A stretch of DNA of 64,000 nucleotides from Edolisoma coerulescens (Eukaryota > Chordata > Aves > Passeriformes > Campephagidae), in contig VWZW01004119.1 of assembly GCA_013397115.1 (NCBI GenBank), positions 3,224,342 through 3,288,341 on the forward strand. The letters are read 5' to 3'. Below, piece by piece: positions 22,838 to 36,608 of this stretch (position 1 is the first letter of the stretch; every line of letters begins with the position of its first letter). The translations under genes and the position numbers were made by a program. A model generated the notes under the pieces. That model ran no database searches, was not told the origin of the DNA, and was given only the letters and a program-made list of their open reading frames with translations.

Positions 22838-24779
22838 CTTAGAGAAATGAAAAAGAAATTTATCCAAAATTATTCACATTACATACACCATTGCAAGTTC
22901 TCTTCTGATTGCCTTAGGGGGGTTAGAACAGCAGCCTGTGAAAAATAAGCGTCCATCAGGCTCCTTGTGATTTCCAGACACGCTCAAAAGAAAGGGTTTT
23001 GCTTATATATAACCCTGACATGCCAAGTGTTATGTGGGGATTTAAAAAGACATTGTAAGGATCCTAATAAAAGCTATCATATATTGCTATAGGATATGGA
23101 AAATATTAAGATAGATTAAAAATGTTTTTTAAAATCCAGCTTGTACAAGAGTCTAAGCTTTTGTAAAGAAGTGACTCCCTTCTGAAAGGATCCAGTTCAA
23201 AAATTCTGCACTAGAGGAAAGAGAGGCTGAAGAGAAAGGAGAAAAAACATACAAAAAATTATGTCTAGGCAAATCTGGTGCACACACTCCTTAATTAGTG
23301 TGTATATATGAATTTTTCATGACAAAAAAATTCAATTTCTTTTAAAAAAGAAAATCAGTATGAATTTAAAGCTCTCTCTAAATCTTTCTTTAAAAGACTA
23401 CAAGGAGCACTAGATAAACCCTGTATCAAAGGAATTTACGCCATTTGATATGAAGTATTACAATACTGGACCTGAGTCTGCTGTCACTGAACTCAAATGA
23501 AATTTGGTAGCAACTTAATCCACTTCAAAAACAAGCTCCTTGGTTAAGACTTGTTTTACTTTATTTCCAGAAGGAAAACTGCCTTTCTGGATAAAGGACC
23601 ATGTAATGTATGCAGATGAGCAGCCATATACATAAAATACACCATTAATGTACTTACTGAATGTGTTTATTAATAACCCCATTTCCCACAGCCTCTTAGA
23701 AATACCACAGCAAGAAAACACGTATGTATTGCAGCAAAGTGCAAAGATGGAAGAAAAAAATCCATCACAAATCCAGTTCACTCCTTTGTTTAGCATGACT
23801 CCTCAGTGCTTCAGTGCCCCAAACAGAAAAGTGGCCTCTTGTATCTCAAGTTGGGTTTCTGATGCAAAACAAAATATTGAGAAAATTATCAAAATGAAAT
23901 CTGAACAGTAGCTACCCATCCTCCTTGCTAAAAGTTATGGTCTCATTTTAGAAGCAATTAACTCAAGTATGATCCCATCAGAGACAAAAATGTAAATCTT
24001 TATTTCCTTTATGGTTTTACCTAATTAAGAAGGTGTCTCATGGATGTACTGAACCCTGGATTTGTATGGATGCTCCCTAGACGCTTCCCTCCAGTTTCCA
24101 ACGCAACCTCAGCTGTTTCATCAGCTCAGCAATGCTTCCAAGTCCTTCTCACACCCCCCACTCTCCACACAGGTAGCAGCAATAGATGGGATGCCCACCA
24201 CACATGGGATGCTGCAGCCTCTCCATCTGTGGGAGCACTCAGTTTGTGTCTGCTCCAGGCAGACACCAGATCCCATTCCACACACAGAAATGTAATTGCT
24301 GTGGTCACACCCACCACCATGAAATTTGGTTCAGACCATGCAGCAGAACTGAGGCACGCACAGTCCAGGCTAAAAATAAAATTTAATAATACATTACACA
24401 CAAGCTCATAATCAATTAGCATATATAATTTGGCAACACATTCTATATTATTTGATACGAAATTGATTGTCTGCAACTGGCATGGTACAAGACCTACAAT
24501 TAAAATTAATCACTCCTACTACAACAGGAAAAAAAATTCCTCCATAAATATTCCTCTTACAGTCCACCACTACTTTGTTTCTTTCCCTTAAGGACCAGAT
24601 CTATACATTGTGCTATTATATCAGAATCTCCTTTATGTCAGAAGAAGAAGTTTCGTGTCTTTCATGGTGGCAACATAAAATCTGCAGACATCACCTTGAA
24701 TGCATCCTAAGGGATGCTCAGAAACCCAACAGAAAATTAAAAGCACCTCAACACATCTTAATGCTTTAAAAGAGCACAG
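22838..24779. other. Non-coding or unresolved stretch
   Basis: A few exon-like minus-strand pieces occur (an acceptor gcttatttttcacag at about 22,982 and a donor GTAAGTACA at about 23,658), but none joins the 22-kb chain in phase with certainty. Otherwise AT-rich, without recognised repeats. Confidence 0.45.
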
Positions 24780-25340
24780 TGTGGGGAGAGGGGGGAAATC
24801 ACTTGATGTTTTGCATTACAACTTCCATTACAAAGCTGCAACACAGGACTATGGCAATGAACCCTGAATGAGCATCCAGGCCAAGGTCCAGAGCCCCACA
24901 GAGCCACACGGGCACAGATGGTTTGAAGTAACATCCACTTCTGGATCTGCTGGTGCAGGTGAAGCTCCACAGAGAAAAACCAAACCTGGGTACTGCTGGG
25001 GTACTGAGGGAGGCAGCAGCAAGAGCCCCGTCCTTGGACACCTGCAGTTATGGGGTGGATGGTGGAGCTCCCCAGGCTGTCACCTGGATGCCCTGGAGCC
25101 TCCCTGCTAATGGGACTGCACGGAGCCTGCTGCCATCCCAGAGCAGGAGCTCTGTGTGTGAGCCAAGGCCAGGTTTTGTCTCTGCCAGCCCTGACTGGCA
25201 CTCCCGGAGTGCCCGAGCACAACCCGCTCTGCTGCTGCTCTCCCGCGCGGCCGCACCAAATCGCTTCCCCTTTCTCCTCACAGCAGCTCAGCAGCACACA
25301 GAAAATCGAATCGTAAGGGTAGACAAACAATGCATCACAC
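24780..25340. other. GC-rich block with a small CpG cluster
   Basis: This block is clearly richer in G and C than its surroundings, and at 25,195-25,265 it holds a cluster of CpGs, including GCGGCCGC (25,247-25,254). Open frames of 80-194 codons overlap here in most frames on both strands, which is what lower stop-codon density predicts, so they are not evidence of a gene. It may be a minor CpG element, an old repeat or an untranslated exon. Confidence 0.35.
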
Positions 25341-28300
25341 ACTGCAGCGCTAGGAAATCTTCCTGTCTTTTGAAAGAAACTTACTGCTGAAGCCTTAATT
25401 TGAGGGAATTGAAAGCCTCATAACAATTTACGTTGGATTAAGGTTCCTGCCCAGTTAAATGCCAATACCGACAGTCCTAGATGAGTTCCCATCTTATGAA
25501 CAACCATCAGCCACATGCTTACAGGCAACATGCCAGAGCACACTGCACTTTATCTGCCTTCCCTCACAGCTGATTATGTTCCTCAGGGGATGCAAAATCT
25601 CACAGTCCAACTACACCAGCTGAGAACTACGCTAAATATTCCAAGCACCTCCAGTAGCTGATGGGCACCTCCACTCCTCTCAAAGTCTATGAGCACACCA
25701 GTTTCTTCAACTTGTGGGTGACATGCACAGGAAAAATTAGCATCTCTCTGGAGACATTCTTGAGATGGGCAGCTAAGCCACTGGCCATCTTCCCACCAGC
25801 CAGTCCAACCAATTTCTCAAAGGCCATTGGTTCACATCAGCTGGAGAAGGCATCCTTCAGTCTTATCCATCCTCCCAAGTTCATAGAAACACCCTTCCAA
25901 CTTTTGAGAGTCCATAACCTCGGTGTGAGATGCCATTCTCTGTGAAGGAAGAGTCCCCCTGCTCCCTGAGCAATGAGCCATCCCTTGCAGCAGGATCTGC
26001 CTGTCACCACTCCATCAGCAGCCTCAGGCAGGGAACAAGGTGTCACTAGTAAAGGTTTCGTGCTTAATGGTCACATTTGAAATGTGTCACAAAGGCAAAA
26101 TATCAAAGTGTACCTGAAAGTTTAGTGCGTCTTTAGCTGCAGATTCCTTTCACAGCATCTTGGAGCTACCAGCTGTGAAGATGAATTCAGCAGCACTTCT
26201 GCCCTGCAGAGTTCCACTACCAAACCAATCCCTTCCCACCACTGTCCCGTCATGCACCATGTCTGAGCTGGACACCAGGACACGGGGTAGTGTCGGGGCT
26301 GGGCAGCTGATGCTTCTTTCCCAGGGATGGAGCTGCTCAGAACAGTTCTGGCTTTTACCTCCCCTGCCTCTCTCTGATCAAAGCAAGGCTCTTCATCCTC
26401 ACCTGAGCCTGCTGCCAAGACAGCTGTGCCAATTAGGAATACCTCCCATCCCCCGTTCGCAGAGCTGGATTACACAAATGCAAATGTTACACAAGAACAG
26501 CCTCTCCTCACGCAGTCTCACAAATGTAGGTATTTCTCCTTTCCTTTCTAGCCTTCTTAATTTCCATTTTATTTTTAATTTGCATACTCCTTCCAGCCTG
26601 GTTTTAGCCCATTTACCACACTACAAATGATTTATAAAGTTTAACAGCAATCATGTATCATTGTCGACATACATATGTTTGACTAGACTCACAGCATAGG
26701 GCTTGTTTTAGCTACTCAAAAACTATTTGCTGTATAACAACACAGATGATTCACTTGATATCAGTGTTTCTGAAAATGTATTTTCTGCACTGAGAGCAAG
26801 GAACCACAAGACAAACCTGAAGAAAGATCCGGCCACTTTCAGTGATAATTCACTGCTTCCCCTTCTTGCAGAAGCCCTGATGCATTTCATGTCCAATCTC
26901 TGTGACACCTCTCAGATGTTCTGAGAAAGCCCTGATGGGCAGAACCTGGCCTCAGGAGTTCTCACTGTGTTCTCCTTTCTGTAACTAAGCAATATATACC
27001 ATCCAAATGGGCAGGGCCAAACTATGACACAAGTTTGCCAACAACAATCAGTTAGTCCTTGAGGAGACTCAGACTGCTCCTGGGATAAAATTCTACTCCT
27101 GAAAATCAGCATTGCTGGAGAACATATTCATTTGTCTGAGTTGTGTTACATCCTGAAGCCTTAACATTTCTCATTTCAAGTTACCAGAGCTGTGGTGAGC
27201 CCACGAAACATCAAGAGCCATCATCTGTGCTCCTGCAATTCACATGTGTTATCCCCTATCACTCCTCAGCACGGAGCAACCATCTCCTGTGACCTTGAAG
27301 TTACCTCTTCCTCCTGAGAGACACAGAGCACCGTTTTCATAAAGTGGTGGCAACTTCTGGAACCCCAAATCATATTGATTTTTCTCATGTCTGTCTTCAT
27401 ACATCTGTAATCCCCAATGACTCCAACATCAGTATCAGACAGCACAAGCATTCATCTTTCAGTTTGCTGTCGAGTGAAACGCCAGCGGCTGACAGCCCCT
27501 GCTTCACGGGCATCTATCTGCAGTATAACACTGTTAAATAGAATCTGATTCTGAAGCTGTCTCAGTTGGCATTTTTTATTTCAACACCTTTTTCATTACT
27601 TTATTGGCTTAAAAATAATGGTGACTACCAATGACATGTCCCAACTCACACTTCTCTGCAAAGTCCTTAAGTCCATCTCTAAAACCGTGTCATACTGCTG
27701 GATGTTCCTGTGTTGGCTGCACCTAGGGATCAGAAGCATTTTTGCCCTACAACCCCCTGGTTAGCTACTGCATAACCCAAGCTGTCTGGGGGAAACGAGA
27801 GCAACACTACAAAATGTACACAAAACTTTCCCAGCCTTTTCCTTTCCTTAAGGGTACCAGTACCTCCAGTATCATTACCAGGGCTCTTGGCAGTACTGGA
27901 CCTGTATTTCCCACATCTGCAAAAGCATCGACAACCTCTGCAGTCACTGAGCATCTGAGGCAGCACAGAACATGTAAGGCTTTTCGTTTTGTTGTGCTGG
28001 GCCCTTTACTGACAATCCTGACACATACTATACATACACTGATAACAAGAACCTGGTACCTCTGTGGTCTCCTATTTTTGGCAGAGTCTCTTTCTAAAGT
28101 ACAGGTCTACCAGCCACCATTCCTTTCCCTGTCATGGCTCATATTTACTTTCGCCAAACTTCCTAATCCAACCAAAAAAAAAAAAAACACCCAAACACCA
28201 ACCTCAAACCTGTATTTAATACAGACTGAAGAACAAGCTGCTTGCACAGTCATGGGCAGGAGCAGTTTGCACACCAGAGCTTGGGAAGCACTTTTCAAGG

Positions 28301-31300
28301 AGTCCATCTGCAGTAACCAACTCATTTAGAGCTCTAAAGCAGCTTTTTCCTTCACAGGGATGTAGGGAAGTGTTTGTTACACAGTCTGAAATTGAGCCTG
28401 TTGGGCTTCCTGCCAATTTTTGTACAACATGTACCTAACACACTGCTGGTGGCCATGGTGCAGTTTTAGGTGTGTATCATCCTCAATTTATCAGATAGGA
28501 TGTGGCTCTAACACCCAGTTCCTCAGCCCAACCACACACAGCACCTCTGCTCCAGGATGGAGAGGAGGAGGGCCAGGAGGAAGGACACACCTTTCTCACC
28601 TCTTGCTCAACTCACAGCCCAAAACCTGCTCTTCAGCAAAACCAATTCTTTTCACACAGGTTTGGCAGCAGCAGCCTAAAAGCAAAGTATCCATATCCCA
28701 CCATGCTCAGATCCGTGTTCCCATGCCCAGCCAACACAAAGACCCACCCATCATCTGGGCTTCCCAGAGCTGCCCCTAGTGCTGGGACACTGCTCCACGA
28801 TTTCAAGGAGCTCACGTAAAAATTGATTCAGCACAAGCACAGGTATCTGTGTTTGTGCTGTCTAGAAAAGATAAGCTGAATGATTTCTGATGACCATCTG
28901 TGAGGAATGGCTATTTAACATTCCCATTTCGACTGTAATTTCCATCCATTATTTACCAGACCCTGAGCTGTATTTGCCAATGGTTAGAAACATTATTTAA
29001 ATTACAATACAGCATCACAACCACCACATTACAATGTGGCATTTTGTAACATGCAGATTTGATAGAAGACAAATTCAAGCTTAAAAGCTATTTTGTAGTG
29101 AAGTACAGCATTAGGCATCTGACTCAGGGAGTAGAGACTGACAAGTACATGGGTGAACAACCATTTCCAAAGGGATAGGAAACTGAACAGCATTCAACCA
29201 GCACAAGGCAAAATCTAATTCCAACATCCTGCTCTTTTTTTTTCCTCATTTGTTGGCTCTCATCTAATATTCCTCAAAATCCCATTGTAAAGGTTTAAAT
29301 TCTGCTGCACTGCTTCTTTTTTGTCCCAGTATATGTATTATAGCTTGCTCGGTATCTTCTACTCTCTTTCTTCCTGATTTCTTTGTAAAAATATTAGCAA
29401 ATTTTCCAGGAAGAAGAATAACTGTCAGAACTGGAGTGTAATCTGACATATTCCCACCTATTAGGATTAAACTATGTTTGACCCCCATGTGGTAGGCTTG
29501 ATGTGGTTAAGATTAATGAGACAATTATTTCTAGCCGAGGTACAAGGCCCCCAGTTGTTTCACTATTTCAGTACTAACCACCACACTCCTTCTGCAGTGT
29601 TTGATACCCACAAAGTAATTGTGAGCAATTTTTCAGGAAGACATCATGAGTATTAGGCTTATTCAAAAAAAAATACAAAAAAAAATTCCTGAGATGAAAA
29701 GGAAATGGGATAAGTTCGAGCCATTGGCCTTAAAGCTTTTCATCTGACAAACTTCTGTTCCCACAAGATATTGTGCAGTACAGCACCATCAATTGCTGCT
29801 GTTCAGCTGCCCTCCCCCAGGGATCTGGGCTTACAGCTCCAAACATCAGCACATGAAGGCACAGACAGTCCCCAGGGACCCTCACAGGGAAGAGAAACCC
29901 ACACACATAGACAGCCTTCTACACAATGAGCTCTTCTAAGGTTTGTGGGTCTCTATTCCTAAGGACTTCTCACAGCACAGTCTGGTATTTGTTAATATTG
30001 AATACAGACATGGCTGTTCTAGAGCAGCTGCAGCCGCACAGAAGTGCAGTGAGGGACCAGGTGATGCTCTGCTCCACCACTCTTGTGCAAAGCCTAACAA
30101 CTGGTTCAGGAGCTGTGTGCGTGCTGTGACACCTATGCTCAGCAGAACAGGGAATGCAGGACTCCTGACAGAGCCCAGCTGGAGGAATTCAACCATTTGC
30201 TTAAGGTCAAATCACAGGTTTTTAAAGCATTTCAAAGCAGAGACGGTGCCAAGTTCCTCTGAGTAATGTGTGTCTAGGAAACCTCATGTGAAACCTCTAC
30301 CTATGCAACAGAGGGTTTATACCATGTAAAAACCCTGTACCACCATGTTCCTTAGGAGTTGTTTAAGGGACAGGACTTCTGGTCTACAAAGACACCTGAA
30401 AGAAAGTGGAGACACACATCTTTGGAAACTCCACATCCTAAAAACCGAGAGTGTAATCTCACTTTAAGAGCTGGTCCAAATTTATATTGAAAAAATCTTT
30501 TAAGTTCTCAGTATATATAAGCTTATATAAGATGGACTTTAAATCAGCAGCTTTTATAATATACACTTCAGTTCACCAGAGGTAATCAGAAGACATTTTT
30601 AACAAAGTTCATTATAAACCCTTTTAAACCTGAACTACATTTGAACTTCCATATCTTATATGGCAATGATTCGCTTCAGTTATTTTCTTAATCCAAATAA
30701 AGAAAATGGATCAGCCATAAAGACCTCCAAACCAGGTAATCAGAGCAAATGCTTTAAATTGAGGTAGAGCTGCAGAAGTCAAACTTTAGGCTTTGGTCTG
30801 CTTTGAGGAAGTTAGTTTTGCTGCTTTCTCCAATTTTAGCTGAAAATGGAAAATGCAGAAGCATGACTTGCTCTAGTTCTGGTCCCCAGCCCTGGAGCTG
30901 GTTGTCTGAGCTTCACTGATGGACATCACCAGCCCAGGAGCAGGACTCCCACATCATGGGAGCAAGTGCCTCCAGAGCAGTGGGTTGTTCCACCTCCCCA
31001 GCCATGCCTGCACTCACCTTCTGCTCCGTTCACCAGCAAAAGCACTCATGGGAGATGCTGTACAGCTGGCATGAGACTCACAGCAGAGGCAAAGGACCAG
31101 CTCCCCAGGACGAGTCAGACACACAGGTACAGCCTCAGCAGCTGCTGCACAGGGGCTCCCCTGGCCCTCTTTTATTTTTATGGCAAGTAAAAGGCAGCTT
31201 AGTGCCCTACAAACCTCTGCCACGTTCGCCAGAGCACAAGGGTGATAAAAATGACAGAGCTGCTCTTGGGGAAAGAGATTCAGAGAAGCCACACACTGCT

Positions 31301-32120
31301 AAGGGCTTCTGGGCATTACTGTGCGGGAGAGGGAATACACCTCAAATTCAATAAACCACACCACCCCTCACAATCCTCTCCCCTGATTTGGGAGGAGAGG
31401 CCTCAGTTCCCTATAAACCAGCAATCAGCAAATGTCACCTGTCCCAACTACAAGGACTGCTGCATTCTGGAAAGGTTTTGCTGTCGTCTTCAACAACAGC
31501 AGGATCAATCCTATCAGATGTAAACTCCCTGGCAGAGGGGTAACCACAAGGTGACATTCCCTAACTGAAGTTGCACTTTGCAGTAATCATACTGTGGAAG
31601 TGCATAAAAATACTTTTAAAAGTTAACAACTTTTTTCTTTTACATCAGCAGTCTTCAAAAATGCTATGATTATTTTTTTAACATTAAAAGCCAATCAGAC
31701 ACATATTACAAGAAGAAAATACTTGGGGTTTAGTTATCAAATTTCCTTAAGGGAAAGAGTTAGAGATTTTAATATGAATTTATCTCTTACTTTTAGCATT
31801 GAATTCAAGATTCAATCAAACAGAAAATAAAATGAAAGCTCCCTATTACTTCCACAGAGCCTTTAGTTAAAAGAAACAATCTTTAACATTTAACAGAACA
31901 TAAAACTAGCCAAGCTGGAAACACACACATCTTGCCAGTGCTCTAGCAAGTGGTAGTTTCCCTCATTAAGCACAGTAATGACACATTTGTGAGGTCTCTA
32001 TGCCCACCACTAAGTATGTGGCAAGTTAATGAGACTCTGCTGAGGGTTCAGCCTGTGGCCACAGCACAGCCTCTGTGTGTGAGACGTGCCTGATGCTGAG
32101 CCTGGCACCTTACCCCTTAC
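25341..32120. other. Non-coding stretch
   Basis: No gene recognised. Contains a 14-nt A run (about 28,174-28,187) and a 16-bp AT palindrome (30,514-30,529). A minus-strand segment at about 26,370-26,425 has an acceptor ctgtcttggcag and a donor GGGGAG|GTAAAA and is open in two frames, but it cannot be joined to anything. The 195-codon plus-strand frame at 27,742-28,329 has no domain-like features. Confidence 0.5.
30514..30529. repeat. 16-bp perfect palindrome
   Basis: TATATAAGCTTATATA is its own reverse complement. AT-rich palindromes of this size are occasional in intronic DNA; no function is implied. Confidence 0.8.
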
Positions 32121-32185
32121 TGCAGAAACATCCATCAGGGAAACGGAAGGGGAGATGTATAAAAACTTCCCACAGCCACCTTTAG
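32121..32185 (-). CDS. Weak candidate exon, minus strand
   Basis: A minus-strand tract ctaccttgtttctgatag precedes 32,185. Two donors follow: GTAAGG after 32,121, or GTAAGG after 32,114. In one frame (phase 1 in) the 65-nt version is open, containing KGGCGKFLYISPSVSL. The two adjacent donors would differ by seven bases. I do not recognise the peptide. Splice sites are good, coding evidence is weak. Confidence 0.2.
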
Positions 32186-34540
32186 CTATCAGAAACAAGG
32201 TAGAAGACACTACCTTAGAGTTAATAATCAATTCTGCAGAATTGATATTTAATCAGTCAGGAAGTGATTGCATTTGGTGCAACTGGGAGACCGAAGCCTG
32301 TCTGTAAATGATTTTGTCAATGACAAGGAAGAGCCTTTTGGAAAATTTCTTCAGTCTTATCCACTTCCTTAGACTAACCAAAAAAAAGCATTTATATGTT
32401 CTTTTGGATTGAAGGCAGAGGAGGAAGGGGAAACAACCAGCACAACATGAAACACAGTGAGCAGAGGTGGGATGGCATGGATCGTGCAGGGGCAGCAGCA
32501 CAGCTTCACAGCCCACGGTCCTGAGCTCTTGGTAGTCACCCCAAGAGCAACCAACAACTGCAATTAAAATTTCCATATCAATGAAAACTTACATTTATTT
32601 GCATCTATTCATACCTGTTATCTGCAAAATCTACTGCACGTGTTTAATGCACTACCCTGTTTATAACACGGCTTAATTAGGCCCCAAGGGTGACTTTTAA
32701 TCTAATTTACACCAAATAAATCCTAAATCACCAGCACTCACTCAGATATACTCCAGAGTAAACAAGGTAAGAAGTTATACAAAATGCCTAACACAAACAT
32801 TTTTGTTTCCTGGGTTCATAGTTGCCAAAATCTTCTAAAAATTCCTCTCAAGCAAAGTTTTAAATCGTTTTTTCTCTACAGACTCGATTCACCACTTTGC
32901 AGTGCAGTATATAACCTGCTGGTTTAACCTACAAAAACTGCAGGTACAGGGCACTGCTGCTCTACAATCACAGAACTACTGACAAGGGGGAAAAATTAAT
33001 CCATGCTGAGTGCCATACTGCTGCTGTCAGACTGCTAATGGTTTAGTTGGCTTAGGTTAAAGTTTGTGTAGCTGTTTTTTGTGACTGAGTGCAGGTGAAC
33101 CAGAGCTGTCCCCCAGGACACCTCCAACACAGCCACTGCTCAGGTGCACAGGGCAGGGGCTTCCTCCTGGTGAGGGTTCATTCAAGAAATCAGTTCTGGC
33201 CTGATATGAGCTCACTTTAGGAATGATTCCCAGCTGCAAGTGGGATCAGAGCCCTGCCTTCTCTCTGTTTGCATTTTGCTTGGGGCAGATAAATGCAGGG
33301 GACACACAGGGATCCACAAGCTCCCTTCATCCCTGCTTTGCTTCCCCGTGATGCGCCAGCAAAGCCACGGCCTCCTCCAGCCCTGCTGCCTATCGCCTGG
33401 AAAGGCAGGAGAAGGTGCCTGACATGCTCTTTTCCTGTGCCCCAGAGAAATGCATTACCTGCCCAATAAACCTGGTTATCTATTGAACAGACAAGCCGGA
33501 GTCCTGCGAGCCTCCTCAAAATCAGGTTGGGTACGTCCCGGCAATCGTATTACACACCGCTGCCCGATTCATCTTTTTATTCAAAACCACCCTTTACAGA
33601 AGACAAATGAAAAGCTGAAACAGAATCCCTCATTGCTCCCAGCATTCTTCATTGCTAGCAAAACTGTTCCGGTAACAGTGGAAGACAAATGAGATTATTT
33701 CAAGACTGCAGGCATAAATTATGAATATAAATGCTACGGAGTAAGTTCCTTCACGCTGCCCCTTCTCACAGGCGGTCAGGGAAGCAAAATGCGTGCAGGG
33801 AGATGAACAGGATAAAGCCAAACAGCATTTTAAGTCTTGCCCTCAGCAACTAACACTTGGTGCATACATATGTGTGTGTGTATTTCTGTATTATTGTATT
33901 TTTTAATTTATTTTTAAGACTGCGCCCGGGCAAAACCCCTGCTTTCAAATTTTTCCTCATTTCTCAACACCTGGGCAATTAAAATTAAAGCAGAGGTTCA
34001 CTTTACAGCACTATAGCCCTGGAGCCCCTCATTCTTTAAAAAGTTTGCTCTGTAAAGCCTGAAACACACAGTGCTCTGAGGTTTTTTTCCCATTATCATT
34101 TTTCAAAGCATGGCTCTGGGTTTGGCTTGGAGGGGTTTATTTGTCTTTAATTTCTATGCTAAAGTGCTGAGAGGTACAATAAGAATAGGTGCACACTTAA
34201 TATTGCAACTTCTCTGTGGATTTATTTGAAAAACAGTAGAAAGGCTAAAATGAGTAAAGACTGTAGTTTTCCTCTTCATTAAACTTCTCCTCATCCATGC
34301 ATAAACACCTAATTCTCCACTGAGCTTCCCAGAGTATTAAAGTCATTTGAGAAAAAACGCAGACAGCATCTTACTTACATTTTGTTTTACAAAAACAGCT
34401 ACAGCCCTACAGCAGGAGGGCAGCAGCAACAGGCGCTGCCACCACCCTGCTTGGAAAGGAAGGTTATTCAGCTGACAGTCAGGCTGGAAGGGTTCCAGCA
34501 GAGAAGACAAGACAATAGATGACCTTCTCCCAAGAAATCC
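32186..34540. other. Non-coding stretch
   Basis: No gene recognised. It includes a short (GT)n at about 33,870-33,881 and a GC-richer patch at 33,100-33,560. A minus-strand donor GTAAGTAAG with an acceptor in ctcctgctgtag could bound a 28-nt segment at 34,379-34,406, too small to judge. Confidence 0.5.
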
Positions 34541-34950
34541 AATCACAGACTCATAGGAGGGTTTGGGTTGGAAGGGACCTTAAAGCTCATTTGTTCCAAC
34601 CCCCTGCCATGGGCAGGGTCACCTTCCTCTAGAGGAAGTTGCTCCAAACCTCATACAACCCGGCCTTGAACATTTCCAGGGACGGGGCAGCCACAGCTTC
34701 TCTGGGCAATGCCTTCCAGTGACCTTTGTCCTGTCACTCCAGGCCCTTGTCCCAAGTCCCTCTCCAGCTCTCTTGGATCCGCTTTAGGCACTGGAAGGTG
34801 CTTTAAGGTCTCCCTGGAGCCTTTTCTTCTCCAGGCTGAACAGTCCCAGCTCTTCCAGCCTGTCTCCATAGCAGAGATGCCCAAGGACTCAGAGCAGCTT
34901 CATGGTCTCCTCTTGACTTGCTCCTTGTCCTTGGACTCACTCCATAACCC
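34541..34950 (-). mobile_element. CR1 LINE fragment, 3' end, longer copy
   Basis: Starts with the tail relic aatcacagactcatagga and ggtttgggttggaaggg, then follows the CR1 3' region: ttccaaccccctgccatggg, ctctccagctctcttgga, and ttctccaggctgaacagtcc. Minus orientation. The 5' limit near 34,950 is approximate because the similarity fades. The plus-strand open frame starting at 34,709 is simply CR1 sequence read backwards. Confidence 0.93.
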
Positions 34951-36608
34951 TTGCACTCCCTCCAGGGAAAAGCAGCAGGGCAAGGAAGTTAATGAACCCT
35001 TCTTCAGCACACCCAGCCCTTTTGTAGGGCAGCTTCTGAATCCTGAGCACGCAGGGGAAGCTGGAGGAGGCACAGAACACTCCAGTGAGCACAAGGACAC
35101 CGAGCCAAGGCACCGGGACAGAAATGTACACACAGCACTGAGGCTCTCCAGAGTTCACTCATGAACCCATCCCAGGGGATGTCCTACTGCAGGAGGGGCT
35201 CCAAAAAATAAACTGTTTTACGGTTGCCAGTGCTTAAGTATAAGCTTCAGTTTCTATTTTTTAACTTCCACGGATCTGCTGTCAAGTTTTCCTCTCTTAC
35301 AGATGAGCAGCAAAAGCACTGCAATTATAAAGTTGTTTTAAAGTTGTAGCTCACTTTGGAACGCACACAGAACTTTGATTCTGACAACCATGGTAATCAC
35401 AACCTCCTGCACTTAAAACGTATCCCTGGATTGAACATTGTATCTAAAAAATAAAGCAATAGCTTAGAATTAGGTTGAATCCATCAGCCCTTTAGTTCAA
35501 GGCTGGCTGAACAAAATAATGAACATGTGGTTATGGAAAAAACAATGCACTGAATGATTATGGATTGAAACCTGAAAAAAGCAGTACTTTCAATAAAATA
35601 TTACTTCTTAAAATCTATCAGTTGCATTGATTATACAATCTCACAGCATTTTTTCCTACTTAAATATTAAAAATCACATTAAAAAGTTGAGGCATTAGTT
35701 ATGGATGTTGATTGCTTTGTTCTAAAGTCAGCAACAGTTGCTCTGTTAAGCTTCTTCAGCCTCAGGAAACATTCACCCATTTGACTTTCACCACGCCATT
35801 TGCACAGAAAATAACAACTGCCATAGAAACAATTTTAGAAAAATAAATTCTAAAAAAATATTACATTTGAGAATTTTATATTTTATGTGACAGCTGGAGC
35901 ACAGCAATGTTTTAAATGGAAGCAACAGTCAGTGCCTTTATCCAGATATTCTGCTCATGGATCCCAGCCGTTACTCAGATAAAAGGATTCCTGTGATTAC
36001 GTTAAGCATGGACTGTCATTAAGATAAACCAATAAAAGCCAATTAATACCACAACATACCACACGTGGTTTCTATACAACATTTCTTTGATGGCTACACA
36101 CAAAGGTAAGCTGTTAGTTCTAGCAATTAGCAGTTTTCATGCTTTGTTACGGTAATGGCACTAATCCAGAGAGAGAAAGGTAATTGATGAAGGAAGATCC
36201 CACCATGGCCATTAGCAATCCAGCCAACAAACTGCTGCTCTCCTAAAAAACCCACCACAGCACTGCACAATCCAGGAATGCTTTTTCAGGTAAAATTGAA
36301 GTATCAGCCATCATATTCAAGATAATGAGGCCATCTCTACCATCCCACACCTCCTCCAGCTTCCAGTAACCACATGAACTTCTCAGGCTTTGCTATTATA
36401 GTTCATGGTATTACCCCAGCTAAAATAGCCTGCTAAAAATCACACCTCTGTAACTCTGAGTGGCCCATTTATCTAAATTTAATCATTTCAGTGCAGGTTC
36501 TGTCACCAAAGTTTTGCTGTTGTTTTAGACCAAAAGTTAAAAGCAGAGAAAATCCAACAGTCTCCAACTCGCACTGGGATCTGTATTTAAAACATGGGAG
36601 ATCAACTT
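34951..36608. other. Non-coding stretch
   Basis: AT-rich sequence with no gene or repeat family recognised. A block at about 35,990-36,120 with GATAA and CCAAT motifs and several TAAT cores has a conserved-element look but is not separately supported. Confidence 0.5.

Noticed and set aside
24758..25342. 194-codon open frame on the minus strand
   Set aside because: It overlaps other long frames on both strands in a GC-rich block where stop codons are rare, is rich in Cys, Ser and Gly without pattern, and shows no domain or splice support.
27742..28329. 195-codon open frame on the plus strand, the longest one without N
   Set aside because: Contains a lysine run from a poly-A tract, no recognisable domain, and no promoter or splice context. 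One frame of this size is expected by chance in 64 kb on six frames.
32253..32576. 107-codon minus-strand frame with a basic segment
   Set aside because: An acceptor is present, but there is no GT donor in a usable position and two frames compete; no family resemblance.
33630..33821. Minus-strand frame ending in a plausible terminal exon (acceptor ttatgcctgcag)
   Set aside because: Acceptor and open frame exist, but no partner exon in phase and no polyadenylation context that I would trust; 24 open codons are easily chance.
34709..35164. 151-codon open frame on the plus strand
   Set aside because: The first half is reverse-strand CR1 sequence and the rest has no independent support.
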